From Kappaphycus alvarezii (Eukaryota; Rhodophyta; Florideophyceae; Gigartinales; Solieriaceae), in the NCBI GenBank assembly GCA_002205965.3, contig NADL03000754.1, forward strand, positions 248,001 through 312,000: a DNA stretch of 64,000 nt, written 5' to 3'. Below are positions 1-8,246 of this stretch, one piece after another. The translations under genes were made by a program, and so were the position numbers. Under the pieces are notes generated by a model that was given only the letters and a program-made list of their open reading frames with translations, was not told the DNA's origin and made no database searches. Every line of letters starts with the position of its first letter. Within the stretch, counting starts at the first letter, position 1.

Positions 1-470
1 GGTGGTAAACAAGCGTTTTGAAGCAGCTTTTTCAATCAGCTGGAATGTGCAGTCTCGTGGCAGACAAGGTCAGGACAATCAAACGTGAATCCGGTTGTGT
101 GTGCCTGCGAGTCACCACACGAGTGAAATACGCCGTTGTAAAAATAGAAAGGGTCAAACGGGTCTTTCCGTTGTTTCCGCTCACGCGTTCCACAACACAA
201 AGTGCAGTCTCCGCACAAGAGCAGTTGCGTGCGTACTGCAGGGGTGATCCCACGGCGGCTCTACGGGACAGGCAAGCGAACCGTGTAAACGTAGAGTGCT
301 AGATGGGGATGAGAGCACTCAGGCCATGCCATGCCATGCCGCCAAACTCAGGTGACACACAGCGCGGCCCAAACGAGGGCGTGGACAAGGATTGGAAATT
401 TGACAATGCGGTGAGGCAGCGGGGGTCGGCTGGACTCGTCCGCGAAGGGCATGTGTAGGAATGGGGTGGA
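1..470. other. left edge, no recognisable gene
   Basis: Mixed-composition sequence with short open frames on both strands. None has a recognisable motif or convincing coding character. It may be the far end of a gene outside the window, because the next 400 bases look like a pyrimidine-rich leader read leftwards. Confidence 0.4.
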
Positions 471-900
471 TTCAGTAAGGGGTGGTTATGGCGGGAGTGA
501 CGGGGTTGGGTAGATTTGTGGGGAGTTGTGGAAGGGCGGGTTGGGAGGTGGAATTGAAGGTAGGCGAAATGATGGAGAGATATTTTTGAGAGGCGGGAGA
601 AGGTAGGGGGGTTGGAGGAGGTGTGTGGTGGGAGGGTGAAGCATCACGTAGTGAGGGGGCGGTGACGGTGAGTGAGTTGCATGAGTGGGCAGGGATGTAG
701 GGAGTAGTGTAGTGGAATTGGGGTTGTTTTCCGCGCGGCGTCTTGTGATCAAAGGGTAAGGGAGAAGGCGAGGGAAAATAAGTTGAGATTGGTGGAATAA
801 TTGGAAAATGGCGGTTGTTATTTTGTTGGGAGAATAACGGAAAATGTTGATGTTTGTGTAAGGTCGGCAGGTACACAATACCGGGGGGGTGTGGCGGTGG
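470..900 (-). promoter_or_regulatory. purine-rich (G-rich) tract, possible leader of a leftward gene
   Basis: The plus strand is strongly G/A rich, so the minus strand is C/T rich. The two host genes in this window have the same C/T-rich character on their coding strand just before the start codon. Low-complexity proline/serine/threonine-rich frames on the minus strand follow from the composition and are not called as proteins. A leader of a leftward gene is an inference. Confidence 0.25.
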
Positions 901-903
901 AAG

Positions 904-950
904 GTAATAATAATAATAATTTATAGTAATTAGTAATTAATAATAATAAG
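904..950. repeat. AAT/TAA microsatellite-like tract
   Basis: Interrupted runs of the trinucleotide AAT/TAA over about 45 bp separate the G-rich tract from more balanced DNA. Confidence 0.7.
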
Positions 951-1640
951 GCGGCCGAATGGATGACGAGTAGCGAAAAACCTTGGAGGCATTCGTGGCA
1001 TCAGCATCACCAGTCAACCACAAGTACAATAAAACGCGATAAAACATTAGAATTACAGACCAGTACAATCAGGAAATAGCATTACATAAACTTACACTCG
1101 TGTACAATATGCTCTTATTTTAAGGTAAAAAAAAAAAAGTCAGTCAAAACGACATCACGACACCAGCCTCATTATATTGAATGGAACATTCTTATAAAAA
1201 ATAGCAGGCCACCACGTCATCTACTGTAATGCAATAAAACCAACAGGTACTGTATGAATAAGGGTAAGGGAAATCAACCTCCTCTACAATACTGACAAAA
1301 AGGTCAGCATTCCATCACCTTTTGCGAGCAGCAGCAACATGCCAATACGGATACTGACACGGACACTGACATCACAGCACGTGCTGAGCGTGCCACTCAC
1401 AGCTTGTACTCTTTGCAGGGAGAGAAAAAAAAGAAAGGGTGGAAAAAAAAAGGGTAAAATATGGACAAGACAGGGCAAATTCATGGCGGCCCCCGCTGTT
1501 TTTTTTTTTCCTTCCTTGCTATTTTGTTGACATGACGGCCCATTGACATGACCGCCCTTTTGTACAAACAGGACGAACGACAAAACGCCATCAAAAAAAT
1601 ATACAAAAATAAAATCACCCCACTCCTTTATCACTCACTC
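950..1640. other. intergenic spacer before the zinc-finger gene
   Basis: Moderately AT-rich sequence with several A and T homopolymers (for example near 1128, 1443 and 1499). No coding region is recognised. Confidence 0.5.
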
Positions 1641-1793
1641 CCTTATTGTTCCCATTCACATCGCGCCGTCAACTTTCCCCTTTTTTCTCACTCGCACTCA
1701 AATCCCTACTTTTCTTCCCCTCCTTCCTCCACCCCCCTCCCCCTCCCCTCACCCCCCTCCGTTCTCCACTCTCCAAATCACATCAACAATACC
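1640..1793 (+). promoter_or_regulatory. pyrimidine-rich leader of the zinc-finger gene
   Basis: About 150 bp made almost entirely of C and T on the coding strand, running up to the ATG at 1794. The sulfotransferase gene has a similar C/T-rich stretch before its start, so this may be a 5' leader style of the organism. No TATA box is obvious. Confidence 0.4.
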
Positions 1794-2317
1794 ATGCAAG
1801 CCTCCCCCACCCAACCCCCAAAACCCTTCGACCCACTCCAATGCCCAGTCTGCCACCGCACATTCTCCCGCAAAGACAACCTCCGTACTCACCAACGTCT
1901 CCACACCGGCGAAAAGCCCTTCCTCTGCAAATACTGCGCTCAGCCCTTCCGCTGGGCGGGAGCCCTTCACACCCATGAGAACCTCCATCTCCGCGGTCGA
2001 GCAAAGCCATTCAAATTCCGTCCCCCTCCAAAACCCCTCCCCACCCCACCAAAACGTCCCCGCCCCACTCCAACTCCACTGCCCCACCCCCCTCCCCCTC
2101 CACCCACCAATCCTACCCCCTCCTCCCACCCCTCACCTTTCCCTCCCGCCAACCCCACTACCGGCTCCCCTCCGTCTCCCAACTCTCCTCCACACATCCC
2201 CCACCCGTCCCGCATCCTCCGCCCCCACTCCCCTCCACAACCCCGCTCCCACCCCTCCCCCCGCACTCCTCCGCCTCGTCCACCTCCTCTTCCCCCGCCC
2301 CGCACCCGCACCCACCG
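1794..2317 (+). CDS. C2H2 zinc-finger protein, N-terminal part of a probable zinc finger-GNAT protein
   Basis: The ATG at 1794 follows the pyrimidine-rich leader. It is preferred over an in-frame upstream start near 1548, which would add a low-complexity extension. Two classical C2H2 fingers are visible: C17, C20, H33, H37 and C45, C48, H61, H65. The TGEKPF linker between them is the hallmark of tandem nucleic-acid-binding fingers. A basic stretch and a long proline-rich low-complexity linker follow. Past about 2320 this frame runs out of phase with an acetyltransferase domain read in another frame, so the frame must change inside the linker by a short intron, an indel or an assembly error. 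The alternative is two overlapping or adjacent genes. Sequence-specific DNA binding is expected from the family; the target is unknown. Confidence 0.7.
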
Positions 2318-2758
2318 CACATCATCCGCGTTCGCGAGATTGACAAGGGCGATGCCCTGCGTGGCGTCTGTGAATTGCTCAACCGAGGCGGCGCTCCGCT
2401 CATCCCACAGGCTAGATTCCCTCATGTCCTGGATGAACATCGTGCCGCCGGCTCCCGCGTCACCGTCGTGGCCGAGGTCGCGGGACGTGTCGTCGCCATG
2501 GGCGCCGTCGTCGTCGGCATCCGATTCGTCCATGCGGGCATGATGGTGGGACAGGTCGAGGATGTCGTCGTCGACGGAGGGGGGGACGACGTGTGGGTAA
2601 AGCTGATCGACAGGCTGGTCAAGGAGGCTTGGGCAAGGGGCTGTTCCAAGGTCGTCGCCGATTGGGAGGCAGACAGACAGCACTTGTACCTCAGCTGTGG
2701 CTTTGAAAGAGAGAGAAAATGGATGGTCTTGTATTTGGGTGACGCCGCCGCCGTCTGA
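1979..2758 (+). CDS. GNA1-like GNAT acetyltransferase domain (C-terminal part of the zinc-finger locus)
   Basis: This frame is open from 1979 to the stop at 2756-2758. The first part is a Ser/Thr/Pro-rich linker. The last 145 or so residues, from about 2318, resemble glucosamine-6-phosphate N-acetyltransferase (GNA1). The start VREIDKGD matches the family RRMEEGD-like start, GQVEDVVV matches GHIEDIAV, GCSKVVADW matches GCYKIILDC, and LYLSCGF matches FYEKCGF. GNA1 makes GlcNAc-6-phosphate for UDP-GlcNAc synthesis. The usual acetyl-CoA pyrophosphate-binding loop (R/QGxGLG) is replaced here by GGGDDVW, so catalysis is doubtful or altered. The first ATG in frame (2375) lies inside the domain, which argues that translation begins upstream, most simply at the zinc-finger start. 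The fold call is fairly sure; substrate and activity are not. Confidence 0.65.
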   Translation, partial: EPPSPRSSKAIQIPSPSKTPPHPTKTSPPHSNSTAPPPSPSTHQSYPLLPPLTFPSRQPHYRLPSVSQLSSTHPPPVPHPPPPLPSTTPLPPLPPHSSASSTSSSPAPHPHPPHIIRVREIDKGDALRGVCELLNRGGAPLIPQARFPHVLDEHRAAGSRVTVVAEVAGRVVAMGAVVVGIRFVHAGMMVGQVEDVVVDGGGDDVWVKLIDRLVKEAWARGCSKVVADWEADRQHLYLSCGFERERKWMVLYLGDAAAV

Positions 2759-3240
2759 CCCCTCATGCCCCCTTGTGACAGCGTGCGCCGCACCAATCGC
2801 ACATGGCTGCCCCCACCCTCGGTTGCACCGAGTTTTGAGGCGGCGCTGATCACACCCCGGTGACCGACTCGCAGTGCCTCCCACGCAACCCCCCCTCCCC
2901 GCCACCATCCACACACACCGGACCACACCACAAATAAACACCCTATTTTCGTCCCCACACCAATCCCACCTATCGTTCACAACACCCCCACTCCCCTCCA
3001 CCCTTATACCCCCCCCCCCGTCCCACCGCATGACAAAAACATGCGCCCTTGACACAGCACGCACGTATCCACAACCCCACCGCCCCGTCCCGCCCCCTCA
3101 TTTACAAACACACGCCCCCATAGCCCACACCGCACCGCGCCTATAGCACGCCTCCACGCGGGCCATGGCGCACGCAGAGACACGCATACTGCCCCCCTGT
3201 GGCATCGCTCCGTGCGCCAGAGTTGGGCACGCGACATGAT
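2759..3240. other. C-rich 3' flank of the GNAT locus
   Basis: Very C-rich with several poly-C runs (around 2890 and 3008). It contains only low-complexity proline-rich frames. It probably includes the 3' untranslated region of the preceding gene. No other gene is supported. Confidence 0.4.
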
Positions 3241-3560
3241 GATCGCCGTCGGGATATGGGGAGGGGGTGCGGATTTGTGTGCGGTGCGTGGTTGTTGGGG
3301 TGTGTGTGTGGCCCGGGTTGTGCGGTGGGGGTGGGGATGGGGAACAGGGGCGAGGGGGGCGGGGTGTGGTGGATGTGGGGGAGGGGTGGGAAATAAGGCG
3401 TGGGAGGGGGGGATTGGATGGGCCTTTGCGAGGGGCGACGGGGGGTGTCGGGTGTGTTTGGGCTGGGTCGGTCGGGCGGACGTTCCACGTCACAGGTGCT
3501 GTGGAGGGTGGCTTTTGGGCAAGGGGGGGTGATTGGGGACGCCGCGTTTCGGGTCATTGG
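3240..3560. other. G-rich low-complexity block
   Basis: The plus strand carries many G runs of three or more over about 300 bp, enough to allow G-quadruplex structures. It is the mirror of the C-rich block just upstream, so base skew switches sharply near 3240. This could be the leader of a leftward gene, but no convincing coding sequence was found. Confidence 0.4.
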
Positions 3561-3596
3561 GTCTTTGTGGCAGTGCCACTGCAAGGGGACAAGAGG

Positions 3597-3717
3597 CTGT
3601 ACTGTACTGTACTGTACTGTATGGTAGTGCAGTAAAGAAGGGCAGAAAATAAGGCCCTTTTCGATGGTGTGGCTCGGGGCTGCGCAAAGAATTTGTAGGT
3701 ACGGTACAGTACTGTAC
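3597..3717. repeat. TACTG/CAGTA pentamer arrays
   Basis: A direct array of the pentamer ACTGT (3597-3621, about five units) is followed by a palindromic form at 3699-3717, where CAGTA and TACTG alternate. The two units are reverse complements, so the second array can fold on itself. Similar arrays occur at 32181-32667 next to the sulfotransferase gene. Confidence 0.8.
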
Positions 3718-3729
3718 ACTACCCAACAC

Positions 3730-4690
3730 TGAACGCTCGGGTGTCCAGGTCCTACCCTTCCAAGGCTAGGCTTTGCTCGCTGCCCTTTTTCTGACTTGAC
3801 CGTCTTGTCGCTCTTATCATAGCTCTCCAAGAACAAACGAGAAGAGCTGGATACAGTACCGAACTGTGGGGCACGCAGGGAAGCTTTCTTTGTCGGGGTT
3901 GTTGAGATTGCTACTACAGTAAAGGCTTTAGCCATTTTGTTCCCCTAGTCTTGGAGAGGGTCAACCTACGCAAATTAGATAAAAACTGCGCCAGCTACTT
4001 TAACTGTTTCTTGTTCCCTAGCCCGAAATTTTCACTTATTCGTACCGTAGATCCCGTACCTTGGTTTGGAACCCACGTTAACAACACTCTGAACCTTTGC
4101 ACCACTACCACCAAATAAACCCCTATGCACCACCTTGACGTTCATCACTGTCATTTTGGAATCCATCAACAGCTGCGTACCGTAAACGACCCGTAACACT
4201 CTACACTGTCTATATCTTGTATTGCGCGCGGCAGCTTAAAAGCCATCAATTCCAGACCTCTCTCCTCATCCCTGCAAACGGTCTGCGACCCACAAACCCC
4301 ACATCCAACCCCTCCCCCGTCACGTCACCCCCGTCCCCCCGTGAACGCCCAAATCCATCCCACCAGCACCAAACGCCTCACGCCCGCCGCCCCGGGCCCA
4401 TCCACGCAACCTCCACAACCTCCAGCACCGCCTGCGACCTCCCTCTGTCCAGCCCCTCTCGCGACCCACACTCGCGTTTCCACTCATCTGCTTTCGATTC
4501 TCTCGATACCCCATCCCCGCCCACCCACCGGTGCGTTTCTACAGAGTACGTGCTGTGCATTTGCGGTCCGATGCCGCACCGCGCCTGCTGTGATTCGCAC
4601 TCGCGTGTATCGGCGCACAGATCTGCGCTGTGCTCATTGGTGCCTAGGGCCGTCACATTTCACGTGGCCCACTTGGACCATCCGCGGTAA
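3730..4690. other. spacer with possible LINE 3' tail remnants
   Basis: No gene recognised. A stretch near 4040-4130 (a TGGTTTGGAACCCACG-like string, then TTTGCACCA) resembles the sequence after the LINE tail at 33650-33800, so part may be a LINE 3' untranslated remnant. The C-rich part from 4260 to 4540 gives only proline/serine-rich frames. Confidence 0.3.
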
Positions 4691-5375
4691 TATTTTACGC
4701 AGTGTGCAGTATGAGGTCCCCGACTGCTACTGTACGAGGATCATCTCATGCACTGCCTGCATAGCGCGCACTAAACCCGACCACACCACCGTAAAGTCGT
4801 CCTCCTCGCCCAGGACCTGCAGAAAGCAGCCCGTCATCCTGCCATCGAGCAGCGACAGGGGCTTCACCGCACAAGGCCGGACATTCACGCAATGGGTAGC
4901 AACGGGGGAACAGACTTTCTTGACGTCAAGTTCGTCAACCTCCTTGCGACTTTTGATAGGAGAGTGCGTACTTTCAATCCACTCACCTCCCTCAATGCAG
5001 CAATATCCGCCAAGCGTACAAGGTATAAACACCTGCTCGCAACTTTTGCTAGAGAAAGGCTGGTGCATATCCCAATATCCACCCTCGGGTGCTGGCACCC
5101 AGACCCGTACGCGGTGCTGACCGATGTCGTGCACAACGTGGCCGTCCGAGCGATGGGGACCCGTGGGGACGTTAGAGCGGTGCTTCCTCAAGGGCACGCC
5201 GCCGCGGCCGTCATGTCAAACGCGGCATGCCTGCTCGCTGGCATTGAGATACCTCTGCAAGGAATGTTAGTTGGTGTTACCCAGTCACGACTTGTCCCCC
5301 ACAACGCACTCCCGGCGGCGTGGATACAACTGACCACATCTTCCGTACATTAACATAACCCAAAAATTCCCCTCA
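4690..5375 (+). mobile_element. LINE C-terminal fragment (zinc knuckle plus endonuclease-like domain)
   Basis: The plus-strand frame shows YEDHLMHC, matching the CCHC-like GDHLLHC motif near the C-terminus of R2-like LINE proteins. Then come GTDFLDVKFVN, K/R-rich KRTRYKHLLATF, and HIPISTLGCWHPDPYAVLTDV, ending with a QGHAAAAVMSNAACLLAG-like tail. The same protein order appears in at least eight other places in this window. The open part from 4892 to 5353 is intact, but the knuckle part upstream carries stops in the same frame. The last 70 bases (5301-5373) recur at 61571-61641, marking the family's 3' end. Decayed and 5'-truncated, as usual for LINEs. Confidence 0.75.
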
Positions 5376-5569
5376 CGCAAACTCTCTCTATCTTTCCCGA
5401 CACGGCCAATGTAATCCCAGAGTGACTGATCCTGTACTCAATCGCTAGATGAGACGACTTTTCCCTTTATCAATCATTTGATTTCGGCACCCAGCGGCAT
5501 AGGAGGGAAATAGGGGATGTGTTTACTGCAACACTTCGGAGGGCTGAACACCGAGGGAGTTTTAGAGCC

Positions 5570-5975
5570 GGGGGGGGGGGATTTGGGGTGCTTTATTGAT
5601 TACAGATGTAGGACGGCTATTTTCCGAGACTGGGGGTGGCAGGTCTGTGTCTTGAAGGGTCTGAAAAGAAGGCAGAGTCAGGCAGGACAATCTCAACAGG
5701 CTGGTATGAGGCTAGTCGCAAGGCATGCTGCCTTGGACGAAACCGTCGCCGCAGAGTGTCTTTGCATAAGGACAGATCGCACCCGCCCAAAAGCCTTGCT
5801 CGCACGGCGAGATGCCTGGCCACGTCTGTTAGCACCGCGAATGCGTCGGGGCGCCTCCTTCCAGGGGTGGATATTGACACTGGGATCAGTCGGGACCTGG
5901 CATGCGTGTTGATAAAAGTCTTGATACCTCCTGAAGTTTAACGTTTTCGCTGCGTTCAGACATGTCAAGGCGCTA
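5570..5975 (-). mobile_element. LINE C-terminal fragment, opposite orientation
   Basis: Minus-strand translation gives VNIHPW and SISTPGRRRPDAFAVLTDVARHLAVRA, then FGRVRSVLMQRHSAA and SSKAACLA. These match the C-terminal domain of the neighbouring LINE tail, but spread over two frames, so at least one frameshift is present. The 3' part near 5575-5640 (ATAGCCGTCCTACATCTGTA) recurs at 19108-19160 and 33275-33335. It faces the preceding LINE tail, so the two 3' ends meet. Confidence 0.7.
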
Positions 5976-6080
5976 TATATAAAAAGTTGTAATCTTAGTT
6001 AACGAGCGCAAACTCGTCCGTTTTACATTTTCAATTGCTCCGCTAAATGCGTTGACTCGTATACCTTCTACCTATCGCCA

Positions 6081-6746
6081 TTGACATCTAACCGTCAGTC
6101 TCGAGTTTCCAGGTGGCGTTCCCCCCGTCTACGTCAGCGACCCACACGCTACCGCTCCCCCTCCACAGCCCAGAGATGGCCATCCCAAACATGGTGCCAT
6201 CCAATCTCCGCGAGGCCCTCCCCAACAGTCCCGGTTTTTGAACCAGGGCTTCAAAGCAAAGAAACCCCTACAGCCCCAGTCGAGTCGAGTGACAATCGTC
6301 CTTACTCTCCAGAGAGTGATGGGCCCGGACTGGTGCCTGTTGCGCTCGATGCCCTTCCGCTGGCGCACCTCAGACCCTCCGGGGTTGATTCTGTTGCCAC
6401 CGGGGCTGCATCCAGTCATGGTGTTCAGGTCCGGAAAAAAACCGGCTATCAGAGCTCTGCCACTCAAGGTGTCACCGAGGAACCGAGATGGCCAATCGAC
6501 ATTGTAATGAAAAGCGAAGAGGGAACGAGGAAAGCGCTATACTTCTCGGGGCTTGTAGAACACAGGCTATACTCTCTGCGTTTCACCCGATTGAGCCGAA
6601 ATCTCGGTCCATTCGATGGTTGCGAGGGATTCGAATGGAATTTACCTCCAGATCTGTTACTCGGAATGCCCGAAGGGGTGTTTTGCCTCCTCCATTGTCA
6701 ATTCCGTTTAATAGGGTCGCCGTTGAAACGCGGTCCCGCAAAATAA
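6081..6746 (+). CDS. unrecognised GC-rich ORF, probably element-derived
   Basis: A 221-residue open frame with a Ser/Pro-rich first half and a more globular second half (for example PRWPIDIVMKSEEGTRKALY and FEWNLPPDLLLGMPEGVF). No family is recognised. It lies between LINE tails and a repeated segment, so a mobile-element ORF1-type protein or leftover is likelier than a host gene. A second frame overlaps from 6488 to 6871. Start and frame are uncertain. Confidence 0.35.
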   Translation: MTSNRQSRVSRWRSPRLRQRPTRYRSPSTAQRWPSQTWCHPISARPSPTVPVFEPGLQSKETPTAPVESSDNRPYSPESDGPGLVPVALDALPLAHLRPSGVDSVATGAASSHGVQVRKKTGYQSSATQGVTEEPRWPIDIVMKSEEGTRKALYFSGLVEHRLYSLRFTRLSRNLGPFDGCEGFEWNLPPDLLLGMPEGVFCLLHCQFRLIGSPLKRGPAK

Positions 6747-6972
6747 CAAGCCACGCGATCAATATGGTGATATGTAATCCCGGGATGGGACTGGTTGTAG
6801 GCCAGCCAGAGGCTTGGCCGAAATTTGAAGAGCTGTTGCTATACCGATGCCAGAGTAATTGGAGCCAATAAGTATTGTTTGGAGATGCAGCAGATGGCCT
6901 ACCCGCGGCAGCGTGGGGTAGAAATTTGCAAGCTACAGCGATGACATCTCCCTTAGCAAGCTACATCTCCGG

Positions 6973-7206
6973 ATGACGAAGGTGAACTTCGAGGAGTTCT
7001 TTCAGCTCAAGCGCTACTGCCGGAGAGAGTCGCGCGTCTTGGTAATGAGTATAAGGGGTGAAAACGGTCTCGACCATGTCGTAGCAGTAGATTTAGGGGC
7101 GGGAAGAATATTCAGTATCCAGAAATCCCATCCTTTGTTTCTGACCGCTATGTCCCTACGCTTTTGTACCGGGGGCGGAGGGCATATATATCTTCAGCGA
7201 GTAAAA
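6973..7206 (+). CDS. short ORF with a peptidase-like DHVVAVD motif
   Basis: The frame has a coherent stretch RVLVMSIRGENGLDHVVAVD, then a strand-like IFSIQKSHP and ALRFC-like MSLRFCTGGGG. A hydrophobic strand ending in H and followed by AVD resembles the histidine segment of papain-like cysteine peptidases found in some transposon proteins. No matching cysteine segment was found upstream. The downstream part is the repeat shared with 62704-62842, so this is element-derived. Function unproven. Confidence 0.3.
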
Positions 7207-7345
7207 GTGAAACAGAGAGGGAGGCAGCCGGGGCGCTGCTACAGGAACAGTAGAGACGATGATAGTGGATTTCAGAAAGTTGGGGCAAACGGTGTGTGGA
7301 ATGTACCTGGATTCCCACGAGAATCCAGATGAGCCCCCTTCTTAT
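7207..7345 (+). repeat. 139-bp dispersed repeat, copy 1
   Basis: Nearly identical to 62704-62842 in the same orientation. Both start with AACAGAGAGGGAGGCA and end with GAATCCAGATGA. It probably is an untranslated end of an unidentified non-LTR or DNA element. Confidence 0.85.
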
Positions 7346-7575
7346 AGACAGTACGGCAGCTCTTCTAAACAACTCTCAGAGTTGTGCCAGCTCAGTAGAA
7401 AGCACTAGAAAGTAGAGCTGTAACTAAATAATAGTACTATCTAGAACATAAACAAGACGATGACGTGGGGTTCCACGTCAAATAAAAATACAGTAGAGAA
7501 AATAGATACTCAGCGATAAAACCGCTACCCGATTACATACAGCTTCTATATTCTTCCAAGAATGATGCACTTTTC

Positions 7576-7649
7576 CTGTTACACCACTGTGTAGTAGAGA
7601 ATTGGAATATCAACAGCGAACAAGTCTCTATTACACAGTGGTGTAACAG
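7576..7649. repeat. long perfect inverted repeat (hairpin)
   Basis: The arm TGTTACACCACTGTGTA (7577-7593) is perfectly complementary to 7632-7648. With one mismatch the stem extends inward (GTAGAGA against TCTCTAT) to about 24 bp, leaving a loop of 24 bases. It stands alone in an AT-rich spacer. It could be a very small hairpin MITE or a structured RNA. Confidence 0.85.
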
Positions 7650-7871
7650 AGACATTGTTACAAAAGCACCGAACCTTTCCCTCGAGGACACAATAGAGTG
7701 ACTTCTTTTCGAGAGTATATATCCTTAGGAGTGACGAACGAATGGATTGAGGAGGACCCTACGATATGAATAAGTAGACCTGTCTAGAATGCAAAACAAG
7801 TTGAAAAGAGATACAGGAGCAACACATAAAATAACTGAAGCTGAGTCGGATTTCACACTGCACATGAATAA

Positions 7872-8222
7872 ACATCTATCTTCGCTAATGCGTTATTTGT
7901 CGAGTTCACCGAGGACACCCCGGAGGATCCCGCAGCACCTTTTGCGAGGACGGAGGCCGCTAGGTCGGATGTCCCGCGGAAGCTTAAGCCGCCCGGAGAA
8001 TCTTTCCTCTATTTGCGACTGGTCTACTTCGCTCTAGAAAGTGACGTCCGTTCCCTGCTCCGTGAACCGAAACAAGACCTCAATGGGTTACATGCACAGG
8101 TCAAGCACCTCGTGTCTGAACTCCAACGGTTCACACGCCTGCACAGTGAAACTGTGTGGCGTGACCGCGAGATCGGTCACGTGGTGGCGGCAATCATATG
8201 CGATCTGCTACCTCGTGTGTAA
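7872..8222 (+). CDS. unrecognised ORF with helical region, upstream member of a pair
   Basis: An open frame of about 116 residues without an early ATG. It has an acidic start (FTEDTPEDPAAP) and then a likely amphipathic helical part (LRLVYFALESDVRSLLREP, then LHAQVKHLVSELQRF). GC content is well above the flanks. No family is recognised. It directly precedes another open stretch on the same strand with similar composition, so the two are probably parts of one former gene or element protein. Confidence 0.35.
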   Translation, partial: TSIFANALFVEFTEDTPEDPAAPFARTEAARSDVPRKLKPPGESFLYLRLVYFALESDVRSLLREPKQDLNGLHAQVKHLVSELQRFTRLHSETVWRDREIGHVVAAIICDLLPRV

Positions 8223-8246
8223 GCGTCCAAGACAGCAAAGCGTGGT

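Noticed and set aside
472-878. Two overlapping minus-strand frames of about 130 residues
   Set aside because: Both are proline/serine/threonine-rich products of a C/T-rich strand with no domain.
1967-3064. 365-residue minus-strand frame opposite the zinc-finger/GNAT locus
   Set aside because: Glycine-rich shadow of the C-rich coding strand. The plus strand has real domains there.
3141-3935. 264-residue minus-strand open frame
   Set aside because: It runs through the TACTG array and the G-rich block, giving low-complexity proline/histidine sequence. No motif is present.
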